64,000 bases of DNA from Clavaria fumosa (GCA_951802425.1 OX637797.1:62001-126000); one strand, 5' to 3'; shown: positions 43,601 through 56,400, numbered from the stretch's first letter. Translations and numbers: made by a program. The notes: generated from the letters alone by a model not told the origin.

Positions 43601-45762
43601 GGAGGAAGGCCTGGGGGAAAACCTTGACTTCGGTGGGCTTGGATCCACCATCATCAACATCTGCATCCTCACCCTCTGACCTATACATGAGCTCGATGCT
43701 GTCACTCCCATAGATGAAGAGTGACTCGATAGTCCTAAGGTTGACGAGAACACCACAAGGATCCTCATCCTCGTCAACAAAAGCTTCACGCCGAGGTATC
43801 TTGAGCCCTGAAGAGTCATATAGCCTGATTTCATGCCCCATCTCATCCAAAAGAGGAGTATCCAGAAGGTTGACTTCCTGTCTGTGGTTGGGATCCCAGT
43901 GATCAAACACAGATCCGTGATGATAATCATAGTTGTCTTGCAGTTCCTCGATGGGGGTTGGATCCCAGCCAACAACTTGCTGAGCACTGCGAAACAAAAA
44001 ATAGTTGGAAATGATCAATAATCCCTTCACGGCTGATCACAAACACACCTGATGTCAGTGACCAAAGCAAACATCACATAGTCCACCTTGTCATAGTGTC
44101 TTTCTGAGTTCCACCTGCCACCCTCTGTGTCAAGTGTGTGTTGCTGACATATAAGTTGGTCTTGCCCAAAGATTGACGTTACAGAACAGGGCAGGTGTGA
44201 CTGCAAGAAGCCATCTGATCTCCATTCAGGAGGGGAGTTCTCCACAAATTTGGAATATTCCTTGATGAGCCGCTCATTGAGGAACAGGAGATCTTCAAGT
44301 CGAAGTTGTATTTTTGGCTGCTCCCTGAAACAAAGAAAGTTAATGATGGATGATTGAAATTTTTAACAAGCGTTCCGCATATCGCTTGCCAATGTTAGGC
44401 GGGCAGCCTGCACATTGTGAGACAGTGCTTTGCGGGCAGAATGTTTCAGTGCCCACAGTGTCGGCTCACATTGATAAAGTGGGGCTGAATGCCGCCCGCA
44501 TAGCGTTGGCTCACGATGAGCGGGCACAGAGCATCCCAGTCAGCATTGGCAAGCAATAAATATGGGTGAGCTGGAGTCTTGCCCGCAAATCGTAGGCCAA
44601 CGCTATGCGGGCAGGATACAGTCCCTACAATGTCAATGAGCTGGAATCTTGCCCGCACATCGTGGGCCAATGCTATGCGGGCAGGATACAGACCCTCATC
44701 ATTGTAAGCAATGGTGTATGGAAAAATCCTGCCCACACAGCACTCGCTCACAATAACTACCCATTTGAGCCGACAATAATAGGCCAGAAGATATGGTTGT
44801 AGAAAAATAGGGTCTGGAGTGAAGAGAACGTACATGATGTTTGTCACTTCGTCGAAACCCGGTTCCCCAGACCCAATGTTGATTCCATAAGGGTTAAAGC
44901 AGTCGAAGGATCGTCCAGATATCTTGGCTAGAATAGTAGCAAAGAGCATCACTATCATTCGGTAATGCTTTGAGGAAAGACGGGTATTGTCTCCAGTGCA
45001 AAAGCTTGACACATTGTCTTCTGCTGTCCCATCAACTATACCCTTCGGACACATAGCCAGATATACGTTTTCATTTCTGCAACGACCAATATGCAGGAGT
45101 CGCCCAGCTGGGTTGTACCCAAGGTTTGCAAACTTTGTTTTGAAGTCTTGATAAGGAGCATGCAGATCAAGTTCAAATGAGAAAGTATGATCACTTTCAA
45201 CATTTGGGATCACTGCCCATAGTCCAGGTGTGTTTGAAACAGCAAGCATGAAGTCAAGTCGGTGCCTAGAGCAGTCCCAGAGAAGGGCATCTTCATCAAC
45301 TGGAATCTTCAAGTTGACATCAATCAAGACCTGGCACCGGTTCTGTAAGAGGGCGATTGCATTTCGGGCATTTTTCTTCTCGTAAATGGTCTGATATTTT
45401 GAAAGAGGGATGGTGTGCACTTTCTTTCTTTCATATTCGTCTTGTTCTGAAGATGGAAGAATGGCATCCACAGAACGCAGCGCTCGCAGGATCGTTTCTT
45501 GGTCAAGGCCATCATCTGCTTGCAGTGCCTGGCTGACAGCAGCAATGTCAAGTGGAGCATTTTGCTCCTCACATTCACTTTCGCCAGGACTTCTCCACAT
45601 AAGTCAGTGACTTAATAACTAAAGAAATTGTGGGACTGATTGTATGACATACTCTGATGGATACATCACGTGATCAGGGATCTCATTGATGTCCTGGTTG
45701 GATTCAACTTCAACCTCAGACTCTGAAATGTCAATAGCAGGAGGGGCATCGTTCGGTGGCAT
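40622..45762 (-). CDS. Gene A: large multi-exon protein of unknown function
   Basis: ATG at 45762; exon 1 is 45653-45762 and joins in frame to exon 2 (45592 to 44834) through a 60-bp intron. Further exons run 44324 to about 44050, about 43985 to 42995, about 42925 to 42526, and 42247 to the TAG at 40622. That gives well over 1,200 residues. No domain is recognised. The N-terminus (AIDISESEVEVE) and C-terminus (NSDIEIVAGP) look like SUMO-interacting motifs, and GQKRRRATS near the end could be a nuclear signal, so a nuclear role is possible (inference). The middle has acidic linkers (GEDADVDDGG, ESDDQSDTE). I see no premature stop in the exons. Two introns, 42248-42525 and 44325-44833, are unusually long and carry hairpin repeats. 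Confidence 0.65.
42380..42484. repeat. Two GC hairpins in a gene A intron
   Basis: 42380-42413 (gtcccgc / gcgggac) and 42450-42484 (gtccccgcc / gggcgggac) lie inside the 278-bp intron 42248-42525. Confidence 0.6.
44406..44682. repeat. Cluster of GC hairpins in a gene A intron
   Basis: Four units of exactly 32 nt (44406-44437, 44494-44525, 44581-44612, 44651-44682). Each has 7-bp arms of the type gcccgca / tgcgggc and an 18-nt loop such as aatcgtaggccaacgcta; one unit is mirrored in its loop. They fill the 509-bp intron 44325-44833. Confidence 0.75.
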
Positions 45763-46467
45763 GATGCAAGGTGGAGGGATTCAGGAGTCGTGTGGAAAGT
45801 CTTTCTTATATTTGAAGGCTTTATATGGACCCTGATGAGAAAAGTGCACTAGAAACTAAGATCAGAATTCTTAAATTACATGGTCTGATTTTTCTGGGCT
45901 ACACCCTGAGTTTTCCTTGTGGAATTCTATGGAGTACTTTTATGGTTAGACCATCAATTTTTCAAAATTAATTAATTAAAAGTTCAAACTCAGTTTGGTA
46001 ATGAACTGGACTGAGCTGGACTTCGGCATCACTACCTGCTCCTCCATGTGCTACTTCTAATTTCTGACTGATATGTCCTGGTGGGCATGCCCTACCCAAA
46101 TCTCATTTGTCATCTTTACAATTTTGCAACTGAAACCATTTTTGTGTCCATCAGTTAAACGTCTGTCAATCAATATCAATCAATCCAAGTTCATTCAACT
46201 TGTTCAAATTGAGAAAAACAGGGAACCATATCCAAGAAGGGCGGACACATTTGGGATGGCATGGGTACAGGAGGCAAGAAGCAACAAATGGACAGACAGC
46301 TTCAGAAAGCACAGCTGAGCATACGAAGGGGACATGGGCTTGGTAAACAAACAACAAACAACTATATCACAGGTGATCTCTCTTCTTTGTCAGCCTGCGG
46401 GTGTTGCTCTTCTTCGCTGTTGGAGCTGGGATGTGGCTCAGTATCAAGCAAGGCCCAAAGAAGATGA
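45763..46467. other. Intergenic stretch between genes A and B
   Basis: About 700 bp, AT-rich. It should contain the gene A promoter and the gene B terminator. A half MITE-like end, cggcatcacta, lies at about 46024-46034 behind gaactggactgagctggact, but no matching left end is seen. Confidence 0.4.
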
Positions 46468-47023
46468 CTAGAACTCACGAGAGTTTGACACATTCTTGCG
46501 CTTTGCCTTTCGTGATGCATCAGAGGTCTCAGGTGCAGAGATATTCGCGCCTGAATAAGCAATCGGATTGGTTATTGTAACATGAATAGAGCAAACATAG
46601 CAAATTCTGACCCTTTGTTTTCTGATGAGACTTTGATGCTGTTGTCGGCTTCTTCATTGGACTCCCAACCTCACCTGAAATATCCACAGGTCCACAGGAG
46701 CAATAACAATCATAGTGGTAATTTGTACTCACGAGGTGGCAGCAATGCTCTCTGTTTATCCTTCAAAGTAACATCACCGATGATATCATCATTATCTATA
46801 GTAATAAGTTAATCCAAAGAAATGTTGAACAGCAAAGCACTCACCTTGCTCCATTGGAGAGTCATCATCATCTGGCACTCATGCAAGAATTCATGGCTCA
46901 ATTCATTGCCGAGGAAAACAAAAAATCTCACCTGAAGACAATTCACTTGTTTCCATTGCTGTAGTTGAGAAAGAATCAGTTTGCTGAGGGCCATAATAAC
47001 AGAATTAAAGGATAAAGAGGGCA

Positions 47024-47207
47024 ACCCGCAAATCGTAGCCAGTCGGTGTGCGGGTGAGCAGCAAACTGTAGCCAGAGTGGGAGCCAGAAAAAAGGGACCC
47101 GCAAATCACAGCCAGTCGGTGTGTGGGTGAACAGAGAAAAGGTGAGAAGCTAAAGTGGGTGCAAGGAAACGAAGGACCCGCGAACCATAGCCAGTTGATG
47201 TGCGGGT
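47024..47207. repeat. Three GC hairpins in a gene B intron
   Basis: 47024-47055, 47097-47128 and 47176-47207, each 32 nt with arms acccgca / tgcgggt (one arm base changed in each of the last two) and an 18-nt loop such as aatcgtagccagtcggtg. They lie in an intron of about 300 bp (about 46959-47260). Confidence 0.75.
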
Positions 47208-49091
47208 GAGCACGAAAGGGATCTGCAAACCATAAACTGTAGCTGAATATTGGTACCTACCTGATGTAATCTTCAACCTTTCCATTGAGATTTGAGAAGA
47301 TGAAGCTGGAATCAGTGATGATGAGGTCGGATTTGGCAGGGACAAATCTGGAATTGGCAGGGATGAGGTGGGCACAACTGGGTCAAGTTGCTTGCATTGT
47401 CGAGCTTGAGGAATTTATATCAAAACTTGAGCAGAATGACATACATGTTTCTCTGCCTCATCGTCATCTTCAGTGACATCTGACTCCTCATTACTTGTGT
47501 GTGCAACCGGCTTCAGCATCGCCTTTGCAGTGTGACTAGGAGTGCCTCTCAATCTGGATTGAGGATGAGCCTTAGTCTTTAATAATATCTTATCAATCAG
47601 TCATGGATCAGCTGGGATAAAATTTGAAATTACTCTTGCCCTCGCCCTCTCCCTGTTCCTACTTGATGACTGGTAGTCAGTATCCACCTTTGCCATCATT
47701 GGCTCATTGTCATCGTCTTCTTCTGTCACTGTGATCTGAGGTGGTTCCAGGGCCTTTGCAGGCTGTTTGCCTTTGCGCTGTTCAATTCATGAGTATGGGA
47801 AGTGGGTGCAATAATAAACAATAAATAATTTGAATAAAATTTTACCGAAGTCATCTCCTTGTGCTCTTCATGGCTTATAGACGGAAGTCGTTTGAGGGAC
47901 CACGAATCTTGTTTTTCATCAAAGATGAAAGGTTCATGAGGACTGACAGAAAAGTGACGCTGACGGGCTGAATTGTGCTGCAAGGCCTGATGATTGCAAT
48001 TGCAAAATCATTTAGTTATGAATTACTAGAATTCTGCAAATGAAACTTACATTGATGAGACCATCAATGGCAATGGCAACCTCACTTGCAATGGCTCCCC
48101 TACCTTTCACCCCACCCCTCAGCTTAGCAACTTCAGACCTCTCAATACTTGAGATGAATTTCTGGACTGCAGCTTGGTGAGAGTGGAATTTGTCAGCAGT
48201 TTGTCGGGCATCTTGACGCTGTTGAGAGGGTGTAATCGTGTTCAGTACATCTTGCACTACCAAACCATCAACCCATTTCCATTCCTTTACAGCCTTAAAT
48301 TTCCCTGGGCTGACCAAGACATTATGTTCACAGGAAACTGAGGAAAAAATATTGTTGAGGGATTGTCGGACATGTCCTGCAGCACCCTTGAGTATGTCTG
48401 GGCGGTAGTGTAAAGCAAGGTAGCTTTCAAGCATTGCTGAGAGCACAACTCGTCCATAGTCACGGCGGAGGGCATGAGAGTCAGAGGGGTCAATTGGAAA
48501 GGCAGTTGCAACAAGGGCCCGCTTTGTAAAGTCTGCATCAACACGATCTTCAATTGACCAGTCTGACTTCCTCTTGACAAACTCCAATAGTTGATCAACA
48601 GTGTCAAACACACCACTGGGTTTCAAGCCCAGCTTGTCCAAGTAGGGGTGGATATCCTTCACTGAGTCGCCACGTCGTTTGGCATGTAGCACGCCTGTAG
48701 GAAATATAGCTTCAAGCTCGGCGCCAGACTTCGGGTGGGAGATAGGTAACTTTGACCAAGCAGCAGAGACATCATAGCTCATGTCAATCATATGGGTGGA
48801 TAGGTGCTGCAAGATGGTCTTGATAAACTAACATGGCAGAATCAAAATGGTTAAGTTGATAAATAATTCAAGAAAACACACAAAGTCATGAGCCTCATTA
48901 TGTTCTTGGATGAGTGGATCCTTAGCAAGTGCAGCAAGAATAGAGGAAGACACATCGCGAGATTTGGTGACTTTTGCAAAAATTGCTGAGTAACTTGCTA
49001 TGGGATCAATCCAGAATAAGATCTGCAAAAGTGGAGTCAATGATGTAGATGTGATGCAGATGTTAGTATAGGTCAGGTCTGCACTCCATAG

Positions 49092-49212
49092 TGGGTTTTA
49101 CTTGGGCCCACACCTTGTTGGCCTATGAAGTGCAGGGTCATGACCCCAAGGCAAACCACACTTCATAGGCCAACAAAGTGCAGGGCCATGATCCCAAGTC
49201 AAACCCACAATA
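49092..49212. repeat. Inverted repeat in a gene B intron
   Basis: ttggcctatgaagtg pairs with cacttcataggccaa about 30 bases further on, with matching gggttt / aaaccc outer parts. It lies in a long intron of gene B (about 49023-49251). Sequence and size differ from the 32-nt hairpins. Confidence 0.6.
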
Positions 49213-51017
49213 TGAAGTGGCAGCCAATTAAGAGTGTGGAATAATGAACTCACTTCCTCAAGTGCTGTGCCTACACGTTTGAGTGACCGATCTATCCAGA
49301 CAATAAATGATGTGGTGGGAATTGGCAGTTGTGCGTATCTTGAGGACCCTGGGTAGCAAAGCTTCCAAGCAACACGTGCTGGAAATGTCCTGCAAAAATC
49401 AAGCTTTGCTGCATGTCTTCTGCATGTTTCCTCTTGGCAAAGACGCACTACATCTTGGGCATAAAGCCGAAAGGCAGTTGTCCAGTCCTGGCTCCACATG
49501 TTGGGTGGGCAGCCCAATAGGCGATCCCTGAACGCATCATCAATCCTGTCCAGAAGTGGTCCATGCCATCTGGCATGCATTTTCTGAGTATTGGCCACTC
49601 CAACTGCCTGCTTCTCAACTTTGGTTATTGCAGCTTTGAGGTCAGGGTTTTCAATGGTAGGGTCCCGGTCTGCCCATTGTGCAAGGAGAGTCTGAACTTC
49701 CTGGAGTGAAGGAAATTCACCATCACCAACCATGCAAAATAGATTGCTGGCTGCCATATTGACTATTGCACTAAGGAGCTAAAACAAAATGAAAAGACAA
49801 TAATAAAATCAAATGAGCCTGGATACTCACACCGCCATGGGTGCCAGATAAAGTGTCTGCCATCCAGCTTATTTTGAGGAAAGGAGCATCACGGAAGTGT
49901 TTGCCAAGTGATAGTATCATTGTCAGAAATGCAATCCCATCATTGGTTGCAAAGATTCGTGAGTATACGCTGGATGTATCGGTTGCCCACCGACGGATTG
50001 AAGTGATAGCTTGATCCTTTTTCTCGGTGCTACGAATGACATCAAGGCCATCATCCACAGCTGCTTGATAGACCTTCTCATCCTCATCATCAGCCATGAT
50101 GATATCCCGAACCTTTTCAACAATACGTTCCTCAGGGGTTTCACCAAAAACAAATTTTGCCTGGTTGCGAGCTAGGAGACGCATGCAGGCCAGACCTTTG
50201 TCTGGCAACATGAAGAGTTTTCCTTTGAATATTTAATTTAAATCAGTCAAAAATTTGTGAATAATAGACATTACCTATATCCCAAACTGCAATTGCCCAA
50301 CGCTTTGCCTTCTGAATAGACTCCTCAAGTGTCGTAATGTCTTGTTTCAATTTGTCAGCCTCCTTCGTGTTTTCCAAGTCTGCCCGTAGGATGTTCAGCT
50401 TTTCTTCGAGTTCAGCAATGAACTTTTTCAGGGCATGTCAGCGGTGGTTCCCTCCAAAAATTTCGGCTTCACCCTTGTTCACTGCATCGATGCCAAGTTG
50501 ATTGAGTTGCAAGTTGGGTACTTCTTCAATGGTGCATCCATCAATGTCTGCAAGTGGTGATACATCATCAATCCATTCAGGCTTCAACCCAACTGGCAGA
50601 GCACTGTCACGTTCGCAGTGAAGCAGGCCTTCTGTGAAATAGCATTGAACAAGTTCATCAACCTTCTCATCATTCAGTGGCCGGTCATTGTAAGTGCCCC
50701 AGGTGAAAGAGTAAGGTGACTCAAGCAAGTCAATAGAGTAATATCCCACAAAAGTGCTGGCAAGATGGCATTGGGTCTCAGTGTGAGCATTTGCAAACAG
50801 ATCTTTGTAACGATTGGGGCTGGCCTGTGTTCTGTCATTAGACTATGTTGAATCTTGGATAATTGGGTGACTCACCATAGTCCCCTTAGCAGATGAAGCC
50901 TGTGAGGATGGGGTTGTGTGTGGCAATGGCAGCAATGATGTGGCAAGCTTTGTGAGGTCAAACATGCATCACACAAATTAGCATCAACATTCCATGCAAA
51001 TATGGAAATTTATACCC

Positions 51018-51212
51018 ACCCCTGCAATTTTCCACGCACCATGTAGGGACACATGACCACCCCTGCAATTTTCCACACACCATGTAGGGACACATGACCA
51101 CCCCTGCAATTTCCCACACACCATGTAGGGACACATGACCACCCCTGCAATTTCCCACACACAATGTAGGGACACATGACCACCCCTGCAATTTCCCACA
51201 CACAATGTAGGG
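51018..51212. repeat. 41-bp tandem repeat, 4.7 copies
   Basis: Units cacccctgcaattttccac followed by accatgtagggacacatgac repeat with few changes directly upstream of the gene B start codon region. Confidence 0.85.
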
Positions 51213-52779
51213 ATGGGCAATTTCCACCAGTGTTGTGCCAGTCACCAACTGAGAGTCATGGTCACCCAACCATGATGCATGAGAAAGACATCAACACTTG
51301 CCAACAGTCATGCATCCATGACTGTGTGCTAGTCCTAGAGTCTTGCTTCACTCTAGCACATGCATTTACTCTGGGCTCTTCCTCCTGGTACATAACCCTT
51401 ATGCCCTCTGCAGTGCTCCTGTATTACACTCTTGTGACTCCTCAATATATCACCATGTTTTGCAATCTATTGTGTCCTCACTCTGAGTCAAACAGCCTTG
51501 CAACTAGTGAGGACAAGGGCTGTAGTGTCAACCCTTGGCCAAATCATAGCTCAAGGGTGCACAAGAGATTAGTAGCAACTCACCTTGTGCAACAGGGTTG
51601 GGTAGCAGAGTTCAATGGAAGTGAGGCAAATTAAAACAATTTGAAGTCACATGGTGGTGAACTTTTCTTTATGGCCCAATCAAGATTGTAGTATTGGCAC
51701 CTGTTGATAAAACCATAGCTACCAGAGATGCATGGAACAAAGATATAATGTTGGCTCAAGATTAAATCTGCACAATCTACTGGCTTGAACATTGGCCAAG
51801 ACCTATGTATTGGTGTTGCATTATCAAATCAGCCTGATCCCAGTGTGCCAAATCCTGTATCCTGACCTTCATGTTGGCTGACCTGTGATGACATCATTGA
51901 TAGGGTTTTGGGAATATCAGCCTGCTTGAATATTATGGTCAATCTCCAATATCAGCTAGGACTATATGTGAATTGGTGGCATCAACAAGATCATCACTAA
52001 CTCCAACCTCATACCTCCATAATGGCTGCCTACTATTGTCAAGGCTTCAACCACTATTATCAGTCTTTCAGCTACTAGGTTTGTGTGATTACCTTATGTC
52101 TCACACTTTGTCTCACTGCAGGGCAACTTTTGAGACAACCCAGTATAAAAATTTTAGCATTTGCACATAATATCTGGTATAATATCTGGTAGCATGACTG
52201 TAACAAGTATGAGCCATACACACAGCAGCCAAAATGCACTTCAGGAGAATCCTTGGTCAAAGGAAGAGTATTACACTGTAGGGAATGGATCTTATAGACA
52301 TGGCACAGATCTAACTGTTCTTTTATGTGAAAATGTGTGCTGTTCCTGTAGCTGTTCTTGTAGTTGTTCTGTTATTGTGCCTTGTGTGACCACTTGTGAC
52401 ATATAATATAATATAATATTTTGGTATCAAAATTGTCTGCTATGGTGTTCAGGCATGACAGCCATCACTTTCCCTCAACCACCTGTGTGACTTATCCATT
52501 GTCTAATCAGGCCTCATCAGCAACCACACAGCCTTCAAGTGGCATACAAGTTGTGTGCATGTGCCATGCATTTGGATGTGCATCAAAAGCGCAAGTGGTA
52601 ATGAGCAGCATGGCCATTTGGTAACCCCTTCTGCTCAACATCAACACCAAAACAAAGGACAAAGGAACCTTCTGCAGGTCAGGTAGGTTCCAAAGTATGC
52701 AGATATGAATATTTATTGCTTTCTATCAAAATGTATTGATGTATGATAAGGAGCAGCTCACCTGAAGCCTGCCTGCGTC
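51213..52779. other. Gene-free AT-rich stretch
   Basis: Short frames only, on both strands; no family recognised and no clear repeat apart from a short ataatataat run near 52402. Confidence 0.5.
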
Positions 52780-53142
52780 ATCTGGAACCTCTGAGCACGT
52801 GAACAGCATGTGTGCTGATCATCCAGGACAGGCTTGGGTCTCAGGCATTCTCCAGACACACACATCGTGTTCACACCATATGCAGTGCTGAGCCTGCTGA
52901 AGATGTGCTAGTGCAAGCTGTGTGCATTCTGGGAGGGCGAGGCGCAGACGCTGCGGCTCGTGCGAGAGGTTGCAGATGTGCTCTTGGTCGTGGCGGTGAC
53001 CCAGCACCACATGCCCATGCTGTACCACTCGTTTATGCAGGCACTGCTGTTGGCGCAGCAGGACTCAGCGAATGCCAGCGCATGCCTCTTCTTCATGCCT
53101 CTGCTAGGCTTCATCATGATCCTGGATTTGTTGGAAAAATGA
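52780..53142 (+). pseudogene. GC-rich coding fragment, possibly the C-terminus of a fungal transcription factor
   Basis: One frame reads VFTPYAVLSLLKM, a stop, then FWEGEAQTLRLVREVADVLL and HMPMLYHSFMQALLLAQQ, ending TGA at 53140-53142. The helical pattern with VREVADVL and a His-x-Pro-x-Leu-Tyr segment reminds me of the C-terminal region of basidiomycete Zn2Cys6 factors. GC content is clearly above the surroundings, as for a captured or relict gene piece. There is no zinc cluster and no start. Confidence 0.3.
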
Positions 53143-53424
53143 TTGTTCAGCTTCACCCATCTTTGAGTGTACTACACCTTCAATAGCAGCCAAAAGTTGT
53201 ATCCAAAGCTTGAAGAGCATGCTGGATAGAAACTGTGAGTTGTCAGTCATAAGTAGTGGTTCAAGAATGTTCAAGTCTCAGAGGCAGCACTGAGGCCATG
53301 AGGTGTGCATGAGCCCATGCCTGGACAGTTGGTATTACATAATTTGAATATTCAAGTCAGATATAACTGTATTATATACTCGATGACAACCAGGTACAGG
53401 ACTGCTAACTGGCATGTAAAACAG

Positions 53425-56400
53425 CTAGATCTGTGCTGTGAGAGCTATTCTCCTTGCCCGCTTGCTGTTTTCCTCATCTGAAAATATTAAATAATGCCTG
53501 ATGGGAGTGATTGGGACATGCTCACCACTTTCTGAATGAATTCGCTTCCGGGTGCCTTGGGTATCATTCACAGTTTTCTTGATGACAACAAATTCTGGCC
53601 CAGTCCACTCAAAGGTTTTGCAATAGGGAAGATCTTTCAACTCTTTGCCCATCTCTGCTCGAAAATGAAATAGGAGGTTAGGATGATGCTTGCAGAAGTG
53701 CTTGTCCATCCTTGCATGGAGACAACTCTGTGAGAGACCAGGGTTGGAAGAGTCTTCATCCTCCTTGTACTTGCAAATCGTCACAGCAAGGTGAACAATA
53801 GATGGGTTGAATAGAGCAGATAGGGGATCCACCAACTCTTCTCCAATCTTGAGCCATTGTGATTTGCTGAAGGACTGCTGGAAGTCCATGTACTTCTTCA
53901 AAATTGCTGTGCGCTGGGCCTTCATCATGTTTTGAAGTGCACCTACTTCCAAACTTGTTTGATCCTTGATCTCCAAGTCATATGTCCAGCATAGCTCAAG
54001 CACATTTCCAAGTGCAATGAGGTCCAAAAGGCCTTGAGCAGTGGTTGGGTCTATTGAATGATCACCCACTGTCAATTTGCATCAGATGGGGAGAGGAAAG
54101 GAGAATAGTTAGGGGCAGACCATCTTGGATATATTCATGAGAGGTATATTCATCAATTGCCATTGCCAAGATGCGCCACAGCAATACCTCAGTTTCTGAA
54201 TGGTTGGTATTTGTCACACCATGTAAGAGCACCCCAGTGTGGATGTGGCCCCAGCATGAGTCACGAATAGTTGAGGTGCAATACATATGACGACCCAGCA
54301 CAATTGAGTTGTCAACTGTGAGCACATAATGTGGGGTATTTGGTCGCATGAAGCTATTTCACATTTAGCAAATTGAATAAAATGTAAAAAGTACACCCAC
54401 AAGACGGTGCCTGGCTGGATGATAACAGCCTCATGCTCAAAACATGAGGTAGCTGCATCATCCACCTCAGTGGTGGAAAAGGCAAGGGGTGATGACATAT
54501 CCCCAGCTGAGCAGGACTCCATATTGTGGCGGTGGTGACAAACAACCCAATATTTGGTCCCAGTGATAGCATCAATGGCAGTGGCAAGACCATTTGCATC
54601 AATGTGAATCCAGCTCATTGCATTTTTCATGGCAGCTGTAGCCCATATAAGGTGATCGGTGGGCGGATTGGCATGAGAAAAACCATGAGTGCCTCTTGTT
54701 TGTTGCCATGCAATACTGTGGGAGTTCAGGTGACTTGTGAGGGAAATTAAGTCTCAGCACAGGCAGTGCAGATTTATTGAACACTCACTGGTAGGGTATG
54801 CAATGTCGATACTCCAACCCAAGTGGTATGTCAAGAACATTGAGGATGTGTCCATTGTTGGGCATTTGGCTGTGATGGAAGAAGTCAAGCAGGGTGCCAT
54901 GGCAGTGTCGCTCACTGTTGGTGCTGTCGATGGACTGATCTGTGTATAATTTGTAAGCATATTTAGGCCATGGCATTAGTCATACCATACCTATCATGCT
55001 TCTTGTTCTTGTGATATTTGCATAGTTCCTCAATGTTGAAATTGAGAACCCCTCATCTTGGAGAGGTGTGTTGAGAACAAGAATATGGCGATGCCGGAAG
55101 ATGTCCTGGAGAGTCCTAGTTGAGAGCTGCAGGAATTCCATGTATGTTGTAACAAAGATGTTTGACACTGGTGGGTTCAGCAAGTCAAATGGTATGCATC
55201 GAGATGAGGCATGGTGGTGAGGTGGGTGACCATCAACATATCCAGCTTCAACACTGGCATGGATGTCCACCAACAGCCTAGTTTCTTTGCTAGCCTGTAT
55301 TTACCAGTGTTGGAATAGTACATGCCTGATGAGCAGTTAACTCACAGTGGTCTTTGATGTCTGGAAGTGGATAGAGATAGGTGCTGCTTTAGGATCTGGA
55401 AGATATGCTTGGATCTTCACTGGGGGTGACAACTATAAAGCATATCAGCAGAAATTGGCAGTCACAGGGAGAAAAACTCACTCCAGGGTTATCTGTGGCA
55501 TTTATGAGGGTATTTGGTTCCTCAGGCTCAAAACAAATGTTAGATAATATCCCATCATTATTTAATAAGACTCACATCTCCTTCAATATCATAGTAAACT
55601 GGAAAGAGCATTGTGGCCTCTTCATCAACACTATTGCCTAACTCCTTACTTTGACCTGCTCCAGACTTTCTTGCAGATTTCCTATGTTTCCAAGTGCTTG
55701 TGGGACTGGACATTGGTGGTGTGGGAAGCAAGTACACAGATTGAGTTGGAGATGATGGTAAAGATGATATTGGGGATGAACTTGCTGAGGCAGATTTCAG
55801 GAAGGTTAAAGGCAGTGCAGTGGGAAGGTATTTTGCAGCCAATGAATTGACTGCATTGATAGCTGCATCTGTGTCTTCCTCAGCTTCAAATACCACATCA
55901 AAAGTGGGCTTCCAGTCATTATCATTGTACTGCAACCCCAGACATAACTGTAGGTGATCCTGTGCCTGAGGCAGTGTGATATTGCCTGCTGCAAAATTGC
56001 GTATTATATCCCATGCATTTGGGTCATTCAGAGGCAGGGGGTGAAGAAAATCAATATCTCTATTGAGGAATGATCAGCTTGTGTCCTCCATGAAAATGTT
56101 CACTCACTGTGTTTCCTCTGTTTCTGGTGTTTCCTTAGGCCCTGCCCCTTCTTGGGTCTGCTCCTTGTCCTGTGGAAGTGGGTGGGAAATGTCCATATCC
56201 CTATTGATGTGTGATTAGCCAATATCCTCCCTGAAAATGCAGACTGACTGTGTCTCCTGTGTCTCTTGTGTCTCCTGAGGCCCTGCCCCTTCTTGGGTCT
56301 GCCCATCATCTTGTGATGGTGGGTGAAAAGTGTCCACATCCCTATTGATGTGTGATTAGCTTGTAAGCTTGTATCCTCCCTGAAATTGCAGACTGACATC

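Larger units (their letters stand above)
46468..50965 (-). pseudogene. Gene B: ParB/sulfiredoxin-fold-like protein with disordered tail, one nonsense codon
   Basis: ATG at 50965; exon 1 is 50876-50965, then a 51-bp intron (50825-50875). Exon 2 has RPLNDEKVDELVQCYF, LKPEWIDD and EIFGGNHR followed by TGA (50438-50440) and HALKKFIAELEEKL. GGNHR-R-HAL resembles the box with conserved Arg residues in ParB-like domains, and the TGA replaces the second Arg (CGA to TGA fits). A coiled-coil region (about 50300-50420) and large helical exons follow (50240 to about 48010). The tail is acidic and basic by turns (TEEDDDNEP, RNRERARAR) and ends in RKAKRKNVSNSREF, a likely nuclear signal. It is intact apart from the single stop. 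The ParB link is by motif only. Confidence 0.5.

Noticed and set aside
40622..45762. Gene A as a TET/JBP dioxygenase, which KDZ elements are known to accompany
   Set aside because: I find no His-x-Asp plus distal His and Arg arrangement of that family in its exons; the only clear 2-oxoglutarate oxygenase here is the JmjC gene C.
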